This document shows, one piece after another, positions 17,063 through 24,514 of a stretch of 45,193 bases of DNA; position 1 is the first letter of the stretch; each line of letters opens with the position of its first letter. Below the pieces are notes generated by a model. It saw only the letters and a list, made by a program, of their open reading frames with translations. It was not told the DNA's origin and did not search any database. This DNA comes from Alphaproteobacteria bacterium UBA1002 (lineage in GTDB: Bacteria; Pseudomonadota; Alphaproteobacteria; Rickettsiales; UBA998), in NCBI GenBank assembly GCA_002291845.1, contig DBAU01000101.1, forward strand, positions 1-45,193, read 5' to 3'. The translations under genes and the position numbers were made by a program.

Positions 17063-17308
17063 ATGGCGCGTCGTTTCGCATACATTCTCATTGCAATACC
17101 ATCCCTGGCTTTGACGGCATGCGGTGAAACGAGAACCGATCGCACCCTTAGCGGAGGCGCCATCGGCGCAGGAAGTGGTGCTCTGGGTTCTGCGGTCATC
17201 GGAGGAGATCCCGTCACCGGAGCTGTCATTGGCGGCGCGGTGGGAGCCGCAGCAGGAGGCCTTACCGATCAAGACGACCTGGATCTTGGGCGGCCTGTCT
17301 GGCGCTAA
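17063..17308 (+). CDS. small glycine-zipper lipoprotein
   Basis: An 81-residue protein with an N-terminal signal peptide and lipobox LTAC (Cys20 would be lipidated). The rest is a glycine-zipper with repeated GG and GxxxG spacing (GGAIGAGSGALGSAVIGG, then GGAVGAAAGG), as in OsmB/YMGG-like envelope proteins. AAGGAG at 17051-17056 lies 6 bases before the ATG. Probably inserted in the outer membrane; function unknown. A hairpin with a U-rich arm follows about 40 bases downstream. Confidence 0.82.
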   Translation: MARRFAYILIAIPSLALTACGETRTDRTLSGGAIGAGSGALGSAVIGGDPVTGAVIGGAVGAAAGGLTDQDDLDLGRPVWR

Positions 17309-17347
17309 TTGGCCTCAACAGATGCGATGCTATGATGTCGGCATGTT

Positions 17348-17375
17348 AAAAAGCCAGAATAGCTTTTGGCTTTTT
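17348..17375. terminator. probable bidirectional terminator
   Basis: Arms AAAAAGCC (17348-17355) and GGCTTTTT (17368-17375) flank a 12-base loop. The right arm supplies a U tract for the lipoprotein transcript and the left arm one for minus-strand transcripts from the VTT-domain gene. Confidence 0.6.
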
Positions 17376-17503
17376 GGGGTATGGCATCACCATGAAAAGG
17401 GGACCAGTCAACCTCAGGATTCGCCTGATATTCTAACGTTGCGCCGGTCGTGGTACCGCTTGCAACGACCGCCAGATGTGGAAGTGGCCGAATCGAATTG
17501 CAA

Positions 17504-18175
17504 TCAGCCTATCCAGCGACGCCGGTAATGACGTGCGGCCAACGTGAGGAGTACCAATCCTGCGATCAGCATTATAAACTCCGGGTGCAGAATATCGGCC
17601 GGTGCCGTAATGGCTCCCACACGCTGGCCTGTCCACACAAATAACACAATCCATGGGAGCACCCCGGCAGTACTGGCTGCGAGGAAGCGCCCCAAAGGGA
17701 GGGAGGAAATCGCCATTAAAGCATTTGTGAACCCCGCAGGCACGATGGGAAGCAGCCGCAACAGCATCAACGCGTACACCCCCTCCTGCGAAATACGATG
17801 AGGCAAAAAACGCACGCGCTCGGGCAGCCATAGTGCGACCCGGGCCTGTAAAAAATAACGAAAGAGAAGGAATGAAAGCCCATCACCGAGGCTACGGCCA
17901 ACACACGCAATAGCCACCGCAACAAACGGTGAAAAAGATGCCCCGATCACCATCATGACAAGCGGGCTGATCGGCAAACAAAGCAGTGCGGCGCCAACCA
18001 GCGCTGTGATGTAAATGAACGCCTTCACCATGGCTGAGTCTGCATTAGAAGCATTCAGCATGGAGACCGCATGCTCAAAGCTATGCAGTGCCTCAGCAAG
18101 GCTTACATCCGGCACCCCCACAAGTATGAGCGCAGCGGAAAAACACTGAAGCATCAGCCCATATGGCTTATTCAT
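17504..18175 (-). CDS. VTT-domain (TVP38/TMEM64, DedA superfamily) membrane protein
   Basis: A 223-residue inner-membrane protein. It has a signal-like first helix, several further helices, and the central region with GRSLGDGLSFLLFRY and LMLLRLLPIVPAGFTNALM typical of the VTT domain (re-entrant loops with Gly-Arg and Pro motifs). Relatives are implicated in lipid scrambling or membrane homeostasis. The ATG at 18175 is preferred, with AGG five bases upstream; ten further codons are open above it. No operon partner: rpmJ's terminator lies upstream. Confidence 0.83.
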   Translation of the reverse strand: MNKPYGLMLQCFSAALILVGVPDVSLAEALHSFEHAVSMLNASNADSAMVKAFIYITALVGAALLCLPISPLVMMVIGASFSPFVAVAIACVGRSLGDGLSFLLFRYFLQARVALWLPERVRFLPHRISQEGVYALMLLRLLPIVPAGFTNALMAISSLPLGRFLAASTAGVLPWIVLFVWTGQRVGAITAPADILHPEFIMLIAGLVLLTLAARHYRRRWIG

Positions 18176-18230
18176 GGTGCCTATCGTACAAATAAATGCC
18201 CGCAAAAGAAAAAAGCGGTGCAGAAAGCAT

Positions 18231-18253
18231 AAAAAAAGGGCCCAAGGGGCCCT
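18231..18253 (-). terminator. intrinsic terminator of rpmJ
   Basis: Read on the minus strand: stem AGGGCC, five-base loop, GGCCCT, then seven T. It begins about 25 bases after the rpmJ stop, a classical Rho-independent terminator. Confidence 0.85.
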
Positions 18254-18277
18254 CTTTCTTATTAAAAAGCCAACGGC

Positions 18278-18403
18278 TTAACCCTGACGTGCCTTGAAAC
18301 GTGGGTTTACCTTGTTAATGACATAAACGCGGCCCTTACGGCGGACGACGCGGCAATTTTTATCGCGGGTTTTAGCCGACTTGAGCGAGCTGAGAACTTT
18401 CAT
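18278..18403 (-). CDS. rpmJ: 50S ribosomal protein L36
   Basis: A 41-residue basic protein beginning MKVLSSLKSAK and ending NPRFKARQG, the long form of L36 common in alphaproteobacteria. It has a single Cys and so lacks the zinc-binding CCCH set of the short form. AGGTG lies 5 bases before the ATG. It has its own promoter (18436-18464) and terminator and is outside the main ribosomal protein operons. Confidence 0.96.
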   Translation of the reverse strand: MKVLSSLKSAKTRDKNCRVVRRKGRVYVINKVNPRFKARQG

Positions 18404-18435
18404 GAAACACCTGCCAGTATTTATCAGAGTGCGAT

Positions 18436-18464
18436 CTTTTAGAGATTACCCCACAGTAAGTCAA
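18436..18464 (-). promoter_or_regulatory. sigma-70-type promoter of rpmJ
   Basis: On the minus strand, -35 TTGACT (18464-18459) and -10 TAAAAG (18441-18436) are separated by exactly 17 bases. The start of transcription would fall about 25 bases upstream of the rpmJ ATG. Confidence 0.7.
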
Positions 18465-18470
18465 GTTGAA

Positions 18471-20342
18471 TCAGGTTTTTTTGGGTGGAATCTGCCGCCC
18501 TTGCACCTGAGTTAAACCATGCTCCGTTTTTTCCCAATAAAATGGCGAAAAAACAAGCTGCCACAAGGCCTTAAAGCTGGCCACCGAATGTAAAAACCAA
18601 TAGAATGGAAATATCAGCGTGGTCAAACGCATGTGGCGCCAGCCTAGATCTCCTGCAATTTTCCACGCCATTTGCCATTGAGCAAACATCCCTAAGCCCA
18701 ATGTGGCGAGACAAAATGTCAGAAGTCCCTCAGGGGTTGCCTTCTGCCAGCTGGGAATGGCCCACCAGATGAGGCAGACCGTCCATAGTAACGGGGTAAT
18801 GAGGTAAATCAAAGACGCACCACCAATCAGCAACTGCAAACCGAGGAAGCCTCGCAGACCGCAGTGCGAACGGATGCGCCCCGGGGTGCGCATATGGACA
18901 ATCCAGGTAATCAGATATCCCTTTATCCACCGCGACCGCTGACCAAGCCATGCACTGATGTGCAATGGCGCCTCCTCCAAGGTCAATGAATCCAGAGGGC
19001 ATGTTTTCAATCCGGCAGCAGCCAAACGCAGCCCCAGATCCGCATCCTCTGTAACATTGAAAGGATCCCACGCACCGATTTTTCGCAAGCGCTTCAACGC
19101 AAGATGGTTGCTGGTTCCGCCCAACGGGATGGGAATGTCGCGATGATACAGAGCAGGGATCATCCGCTCAAACAGCAGAGCATATTCCAGGGCAAAGAGA
19201 CGGGTTAGCCAATTTTCATCCCGGTTGTAATAATTCAAGCGCGCCTGCAGGCAGACGACATCAGGCGGGCTTGATAAAAACAAGGCAACGGCTTTACGTA
19301 ACTGATCCGGTGCTGGACGATCTTCCGCGTCATAAATGGTGACATATTCACCGCGCGCAAATTGTAGCGCGTAATTGCACGCCTTCGGCTTGGTACGTGG
19401 CTGCGACACCGGAACACGCAGCAATTCAACATAAGCAGGGGGGCGCGCCGCATAAATAGCATCCAGCATTTGCGTATCATCACTCTCCACCACCAGCTTT
19501 ACATCCAGCTTGTGACTTGGATAATCCAGAGCCGCCAGTGCATCCAGGATTCCGGGCACACTGGACGCTTCACGGTAGAGTGGTACCAACACCGTGTAGA
19601 TGGGCAATCCCTCATCCGGCAAACGAGTAGCCGTGCCTTGTGGCCATGCAGCACGGCGTCCTTCTCGTGTCATGCGCCACTTGAAAAGTAAGGAGAGCAG
19701 AAATAGCAAATTGGAACCCATTAAAACAGGGATCAAGAGGGACATAGAAAGCGGCGAGAGCACCACCAGCGCAACAAGCACTAATAAACCGTTGAGAATC
19801 CAGGCATCACCACGGCGCGGCCACGCGGACCAAACAGGATAGCGCTGACGTAATTCCATGCGAGCTGTATGATCCAGCGTTTGCGCAAAACGACGCGCCA
19901 GCGTTTGCTGTAAATCACGTGGAGAGGTAAGCAAAAAAGCTAATGCGACCTCATGGCCAACATGAAGGCGAATTTCACCTATCAGTAGCGGCGTAAGATC
20001 GAGAGCGGCAATCACCAGCGTGTCGCCCTCTTTACGCCAAGGCACCCAACCAAATAAACGATAGCTCTCCAGCGCCGCCTCGCTAAGCAATGCATCATCG
20101 ACCGGCATCTGCTGTAAATCGAGCGTCCCTATCCCCAGTTGTTCGCCCAGTGCCGCGGCGAGCGATGGCCAGCTGCAAGCGCCTTGCATAACCAGTAACT
20201 CACCCAAACGCCCTCCCTCGCGACGCTGGCGTTCAAGCGCCTGCAGCAGGTCAGCTTCGGTCACCGCCCCGCGTCGGATCAGCACCTCGCCCAGCCGAGC
20301 AGACTCAGGGCGTGCTTCAACACTGTCTAAAAGCTGCGCCAT
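18471..20342 (-). CDS. MshEN-domain family 2 glycosyltransferase (NfrB-like)
   Basis: A 623-residue inner-membrane protein. Residues about 17-170 form an MshEN/GSPII_E N-terminal-like region (LGEVLIRRGAVTEADLLQAL repeated as LGELLVMQGACSWPSLAAAL), a fold that binds cyclic-di-GMP in some proteins. Two helices follow (about 180-225), then a GT2 domain with TVLVPLYRE, ESDD, YDAEDRPAP, TEDADLGLRL and QRSRWIKG, the processive synthase motifs (D, DxD, TED, QxxRW), and C-terminal helices. It overlaps the upstream outer-membrane protein gene by 16 bases. The pairing resembles E. coli NfrA/NfrB and suggests synthesis and export of a surface polysaccharide, perhaps regulated by cyclic-di-GMP; the product is unknown. 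Confidence 0.87.
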   Translation of the reverse strand: MAQLLDSVEARPESARLGEVLIRRGAVTEADLLQALERQRREGGRLGELLVMQGACSWPSLAAALGEQLGIGTLDLQQMPVDDALLSEAALESYRLFGWVPWRKEGDTLVIAALDLTPLLIGEIRLHVGHEVALAFLLTSPRDLQQTLARRFAQTLDHTARMELRQRYPVWSAWPRRGDAWILNGLLVLVALVVLSPLSMSLLIPVLMGSNLLFLLSLLFKWRMTREGRRAAWPQGTATRLPDEGLPIYTVLVPLYREASSVPGILDALAALDYPSHKLDVKLVVESDDTQMLDAIYAARPPAYVELLRVPVSQPRTKPKACNYALQFARGEYVTIYDAEDRPAPDQLRKAVALFLSSPPDVVCLQARLNYYNRDENWLTRLFALEYALLFERMIPALYHRDIPIPLGGTSNHLALKRLRKIGAWDPFNVTEDADLGLRLAAAGLKTCPLDSLTLEEAPLHISAWLGQRSRWIKGYLITWIVHMRTPGRIRSHCGLRGFLGLQLLIGGASLIYLITPLLWTVCLIWWAIPSWQKATPEGLLTFCLATLGLGMFAQWQMAWKIAGDLGWRHMRLTTLIFPFYWFLHSVASFKALWQLVFSPFYWEKTEHGLTQVQGRQIPPKKT

Positions 20343-21148
20343 ATCGATACCATAACGCCTCCCCCTCCGCCGGTATCCGCACCATCCAGATGGCGGAACA
20401 GTCCCGTTTGCAAACGCGTCGCTTCCGCCAGCTGATAAACAACGGAAATCTGTCCACGTAACAGTCGGTAATCATTCTGCCCCGCCACCGAGGTAGCGAC
20501 ACCGCTGATACCCCGTGCTGGAAGTGTAAGGCTCATCTCAGGTAAGAGCATCCAATCCTCATGCAGCGTCACCCCGGTACGGGCCTCCAGCTGCACCTGA
20601 TCACGTAACAGGCCATGCCGATAGCGATACGCCGCTCGAAGCATGGAGAAATGCTCACGCTCAAACAGGCGGAAGCCATAGCCGCCATTCAACGCAAAGG
20701 CGACATCGTAATCATTCCGCCCGGCGCGCGGGTCCTCTTCACGTTCATAGGCGGAAGGAAGCGCCACCAGCGTATCCGCAGAGAGCGCGACCCGTCCCTC
20801 TTCCCAAACGCGGCGGCGGGCAAACAGCTCGCTATTGCCAAGACCCCAGTTTGTGCGCTGCGTCCCGCTGGCGTCCTCCTGACTCAGATCGTGCAAAAAT
20901 ATCGACCCACCAAGCGTCCAATCCTCACGCCAGCCATACTCCACATACGGGTTCAGTTCACGCTTTGTAAAACGGGGTTGTGCAATCGAATCACCCGAGC
21001 GCGTAAAATAACGGTCAGTGTCGTATTGTAACGCCGTGAGAATGGCAATTCCTTCTCCCGGCTTTTGCAGCCAAGGGTTTGCCATCACCTGAGAGCAGAC
21101 GCTCCAAGCAATGCAGAAAGCAAGCATCTGAAAAAAGACACACCGCAT
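20327..21148 (-). CDS. predicted outer-membrane beta-barrel protein
   Basis: A 273-residue protein with a signal peptide (about residues 1-23, cleavage after VMA). The mature part is rich in alternating amphipathic strands with aromatic girdles (for example LNPYVEYGWREDWTLGGSIF and DYRLLRGQISVVYQLAE), ending in Phe as outer-membrane barrels usually do. It is co-directional with the GT2 gene (16-base overlap) and 33 bases after the ATP synthase b gene. It could be the export pore or receptor partner of the glycosyltransferase. No family is recognised from sequence alone. Confidence 0.72.
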   Translation of the reverse strand: MRCVFFQMLAFCIAWSVCSQVMANPWLQKPGEGIAILTALQYDTDRYFTRSGDSIAQPRFTKRELNPYVEYGWREDWTLGGSIFLHDLSQEDASGTQRTNWGLGNSELFARRRVWEEGRVALSADTLVALPSAYEREEDPRAGRNDYDVAFALNGGYGFRLFEREHFSMLRAAYRYRHGLLRDQVQLEARTGVTLHEDWMLLPEMSLTLPARGISGVATSVAGQNDYRLLRGQISVVYQLAEATRLQTGLFRHLDGADTGGGGGVMVSIWRSF

Positions 21149-21181
21149 TGGACTGCCTCGTCCCGCGTGTGAGACCGTTTC

Positions 21182-21664
21182 CTAGTGCAGGGTACGGTTG
21201 CTGTCTTTGATGGCGAGGGCTATTAGCTTCTCATTGGCTTCGTCGTTCAACTCGTCAGACAGCATTTCGCGCGCTGCCTCAACCGCAATCTCGACAACTT
21301 TGCGTTGAATCGCCGAAACCGCCTCCTGCTCTTCACGGGCAATTTTGTCATTTGCTTGGGAAATACGCGCATCCACCGCGCGTTGCAGCTGAGCGCGGGC
21401 CTCTTCTTCCAGACGCTTGGCGGTGGTGCGCGCGGAAGCGATCAATGCTTCGGCTTCCTGATGGGCTTCACGCTGCTTCTTCTGGTAAGCCGCGAGCGTG
21501 GCTTGCGCCTCTTCACGCAGACGCACTGCCTCGGCTAGCTCGGCTTCAATGCGCGCGGCACGGCCATCCAATGCCTTGGTCATGGCACGACCTACTGGAC
21601 GCCACGCCACAACCAAAAACAGGACGAAAGCCAAACCAACAAAAAATGTAGCGTCGAACATCAT
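21182..21664 (-). CDS. atpF: F1Fo ATP synthase subunit b
   Basis: A 160-residue peripheral-stalk subunit with one N-terminal helix (about residues 5-22: FFVGLAFVLFLVVAW) and a long charged, alanine-rich coiled coil. Two adjacent ATGs (21664, 21661); AAGG lies 5 bases before the first. It is last in the Fo gene order atpI-atpB-atpE-b'-b, the alphaproteobacterial arrangement. It pairs with b' to hold the F1 stator. Confidence 0.92.
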   Translation of the reverse strand: MMFDATFFVGLAFVLFLVVAWRPVGRAMTKALDGRAARIEAELAEAVRLREEAQATLAAYQKKQREAHQEAEALIASARTTAKRLEEEARAQLQRAVDARISQANDKIAREEQEAVSAIQRKVVEIAVEAAREMLSDELNDEANEKLIALAIKDSNRTLH

Positions 21665-21716
21665 GCTTACCTTAACGTCAATGTGGGTCACCAACCAGCA
21701 CGGGGCAATCCCATGT

Positions 21717-22268
21717 TTAGGACGATGCCGCCTTCACGGCTTTTTTTACCATTGCTGCATCCGGTGCTTTGCCGAGCAGCTTTTCCACTATCATCGCAGC
21801 CGCTTCCTCAGCAATCGGAGCCAGGTCCTTCTCGATACGTGTGCACTGCTCACGCAGCGCCTTGTCCGCATCGGAGAGTTTCTTGGCCAGCGTTTTGTCC
21901 AGGGCCGCATGTTCCTGACGCGCCAGCTGATCATGGCTGGCTTGCGCCTCCACAACCAGCGCATTGGCACGCAGACGGGCTTCCGCCTGCTCACGCTCAT
22001 ACGCATCTTGCGCGGCCTGGGCTTCTCGGGAAAGGGCTTCCGCCGCTTCCAGATCCGCCGCCAGACGCTGGCGCCGGGTTTCCAGTACCGACTGAATAGC
22101 GGGTAGCGCACGGCGGGACACCAGCACGTACAGCAGCGCGAATGACAACGTCAGCCAGAACAGCTGCGATGAAAAGCTCTCCGGATTCAGCTGCGGAGAA
22201 ACCTCTGCGTGATGCTCTACCTGCCGTGTTTCGGCGTGCAAAACTTGCGCGTCATACGAACTGGACAT
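21717..22268 (-). CDS. atpF2: F1Fo ATP synthase subunit b'
   Basis: A 183-residue second b-type stalk subunit with an extended N-terminus of about 32 residues, a membrane helix (about 33-55: QLFWLTLSFALLYVLV) and a long coiled coil. A diverged b' alongside b is characteristic of photosynthetic bacteria and alphaproteobacteria. It lies between atpE and atpF, all on the minus strand. Confidence 0.92.
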   Translation of the reverse strand: MSSSYDAQVLHAETRQVEHHAEVSPQLNPESFSSQLFWLTLSFALLYVLVSRRALPAIQSVLETRRQRLAADLEAAEALSREAQAAQDAYEREQAEARLRANALVVEAQASHDQLARQEHAALDKTLAKKLSDADKALREQCTRIEKDLAPIAEEAAAMIVEKLLGKAPDAAMVKKAVKAASS

Positions 22269-22310
22269 GCCGGGTCCTTACCTGTGCGAATTGCGTGCGG
22301 TCGTGCCTGC

Positions 22311-22532
22311 TTAGAACAGATTGGCAGCAGCTACGGCGAACGCCATAACGCCCAGACCTTCTGCCAGCGCCGCACCGATCAGGGCGTTGGTGAACAGCTT
22401 CGGCGCTGCGGACGGGTTGCGGGCCACACCTTGCAGGAAGGCGTTAAAGATCATGCCCACGCCGATGGCGGAGCCGAGGATACCGAAGCCCATCAGGCCG
22501 GCGGCGATCAGTTTAGCGGATTCTGCGTCCAT
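22311..22532 (-). CDS. atpE: F1Fo ATP synthase subunit c
   Basis: A 73-residue hairpin of two membrane helices with the polar loop ARNPSA and the ion-carrying carboxylate Glu58 (AALAEGLGVMAF). Glycine motif GSAIGVGM in the first helix is canonical. No Na+-type Gln/Glu ligand set is apparent, so it is a proton enzyme by default. AAAGGA lies 9 bases before the ATG. Confidence 0.97.
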   Translation of the reverse strand: MDAESAKLIAAGLMGFGILGSAIGVGMIFNAFLQGVARNPSAAPKLFTNALIGAALAEGLGVMAFAVAAANLF

Positions 22533-22566
22533 GGTTTTAGTCCTTTCAGGTTAAATCAAACGTAGA

Positions 22567-23301
22567 TTAGTGCATGTGAAGCGCGTCGTGCAAATACACG
22601 CAGGTCAAAATCGTGAAAATATAGGCCTGCAGGAATGCGACGAACACTTCAAAGCCGATCAGCCCGACGAGTACCAGCATCAGCGGCACACCGAAGGCAC
22701 CAAGCGTCACTACAAAACCGGCAACTACCTTCAGCAATAGGTGGCCTGCAGTCATGTTGGCGGCAAGACGGATCGACAGGGTAATTGGGCGGGCAAGGTA
22801 AGAAATCACCTCGATGGGAATCATCAGAGGTACCAGCGGCAGCGGCACACCCGCTGGCAAGAACATGTGCAGGTAGTGCAGGCCGTGGCGGGCAAAGCCA
22901 ACAGCGGTAACGCCGACAAACACCAGAAGCGCCAGCGCAAAGGTGACAATCACATGGCTGGTCACGGTAAAGGAATACGGCACCAACCCCAGCAGGTTGG
23001 CCATCAGAATGAAGAAAAACAGCGTGAACATGAAAGGCAGGAACGGCTTGTAGCCCTCACCCGCCGTATCACGCAGCGTGTTGTGCACAAAATCATAGCC
23101 CATTTCCACCAGCGCCTGCCAGTGACCAGGCACCATGGCACGCTGACGCATACCCATCATCACGAAGAGATAAGTCACGGCAACCGCGGCCACCATAAAC
23201 AGGGACGCATTGGTAAAATCGATGGAATAACCCGCGAGCTTTGGAAGCTCAAACAGCGGGTGCACCTCAAACTGATGCATCGGACTGTGGGTTTCGGCCA
23301 T
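22567..23301 (-). CDS. atpB: F1Fo ATP synthase subunit a
   Basis: A 244-residue membrane protein that forms the proton half-channels. It has six or so helices, the essential Arg in the helix with SIRLAANMTAGHLL, and the earlier LLGLVPYSF motif. It is followed by atpE after 34 bases. Confidence 0.97.
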   Translation of the reverse strand: MAETHSPMHQFEVHPLFELPKLAGYSIDFTNASLFMVAAVAVTYLFVMMGMRQRAMVPGHWQALVEMGYDFVHNTLRDTAGEGYKPFLPFMFTLFFFILMANLLGLVPYSFTVTSHVIVTFALALLVFVGVTAVGFARHGLHYLHMFLPAGVPLPLVPLMIPIEVISYLARPITLSIRLAANMTAGHLLLKVVAGFVVTLGAFGVPLMLVLVGLIGFEVFVAFLQAYIFTILTCVYLHDALHMH

Positions 23302-23381
23302 GTCGTAACTACCGTCGAAAGTTCGGCGAGATGTTTAGGGGATTCAGGGGGGCTTGTCCAGCCTTTCTTGCACGCATGAAA

Positions 23382-23693
23382 TCAGTCATTTCCCGCGTGA
23401 TTTTGCTCCTGTTTTTCCATCGCTTCCGCGGAGCGGATGGCACTGCGTACGCCCGCTGCCATGCCGAAGCCCAGCCCAAGCAGGATACCCCACGGACCGG
23501 AGCCGAGCCACTGGTCTGCCCAATAGCCCAAAAAGATGCCTACACCAATGCACACCATGAGGTCGAGCGAGATACGCATGGCGGCGGATTTAGCATTCTC
23601 CGGACGGCTGCCGCGCTCACGCTGCTCCACCGTACGCTTTAAGCGAGCAACATCCGCCTGTACATCTTCTGGACGCCGCGCACCTTCATTCAT
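23382..23693 (-). CDS. atpI: F1Fo ATP synthase assembly protein I
   Basis: A 103-residue protein with a charged N-terminus and two membrane helices (about 43-58 and 66-84), of the AtpI / F0F1-ATPase subunit I family that aids c-ring assembly or ion transport. Its ATG overlaps the stop of the dsbA-like gene (ATGA), so the two are likely translated from one message. Confidence 0.9.
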   Translation of the reverse strand: MNEGARRPEDVQADVARLKRTVEQRERGSRPENAKSAAMRISLDLMVCIGVGIFLGYWADQWLGSGPWGILLGLGFGMAAGVRSAIRSAEAMEKQEQNHAGND

Positions 23694-24400
23694 TGGGCGG
23701 CAGCTTTCTCTGCGGCTCTCAGAGCTTTTTCTATGGCTCTCGCAAACACTTCTGGCTCACGGGTGCCACTGATGGTTTCCGCACCAATAAAGAAGGTCGG
23801 GGTGGCCTCAATCTTGAGATTATCACGCGCCAGCATCAGATCGGAAATTAGCTGCTGCTCTGCATCTTTATTGTCCAGACAAGCCTTGAACTTTTGCTCG
23901 CCTACCCCGCCAACCGCGGCAATCTTCTGCAGCGAGTCGCGGCTATCAAAGGCAAATGCCCAGCGCTCCTGCATCTCGAATAGCACCTCTTCAAACTTGA
24001 TGCCACGTTCCGGCGGCAGGCAGGTGACAAGTAAAGCGCCCTCCAGTGCCGGACGGTTTGTTGGGAATTGCCGCATCACTAATTTTGCTTTGCCGGTATC
24101 AATGTAGTCACGCTTCAGCGTCGGCAGAACTTTTGCATGAAAATCTGCGCAATGGGGGCAGGAAAGTGAGGAATATTCAAAAATCGTCACCGGAGCCTTG
24201 GCATCGCCAAGCACGATGTCGCGATCCTTCACGCGCAGAATGTCTGCGCGTGGAACGACAGGCACCGGCGGCTCCTGCGTTGCGCTTTGCTGTGCCGCCT
24301 CCGGGCGCGGCGCGTCAGAAGAGGCTTGCAGGGAATCCGCCATCCATACCGAGGCCACAAACAAGGCACCCGCCATGCCAACGCAAAGAGGTAATTTCAT
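23690..24400 (-). CDS. DsbA-family exported thiol:disulfide oxidoreductase
   Basis: A 236-residue periplasmic protein with a signal peptide (about residues 1-25), a Pro-rich linker, then a thioredoxin fold with active site SCPHC (Cys81, Cys84) and the cis-Pro segment EATPTFFIG. It has the helical insertion of DsbA/BdbD-type enzymes (residues about 120-190). GGGAG lies 7 bases before the ATG at 24400. The stop overlaps the atpI start, an unusual link between disulfide chemistry and the ATP synthase Fo operon. It probably oxidises or isomerises exported proteins; the substrate is unknown. Confidence 0.9.
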   Translation of the reverse strand: MKLPLCVGMAGALFVASVWMADSLQASSDAPRPEAAQQSATQEPPVPVVPRADILRVKDRDIVLGDAKAPVTIFEYSSLSCPHCADFHAKVLPTLKRDYIDTGKAKLVMRQFPTNRPALEGALLVTCLPPERGIKFEEVLFEMQERWAFAFDSRDSLQKIAAVGGVGEQKFKACLDNKDAEQQLISDLMLARDNLKIEATPTFFIGAETISGTREPEVFARAIEKALRAAEKAAAQ

Positions 24401-24514
24401 GAGACACTCCCGGAAAAGAAATACCAGCCTGTGCTTACGGCTTCTTCCGCGAAAACGCAATATTGTAGTGCGCCCCCAGATTCACGGAGCGCGCCCAACC
24501 CATGCCATGAAATT

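Noticed and set aside
18278..18403. L36 lacking the zinc-binding Cys/His set
   Set aside because: The 41-residue Cys-poor form is the common L36 in alphaproteobacteria.
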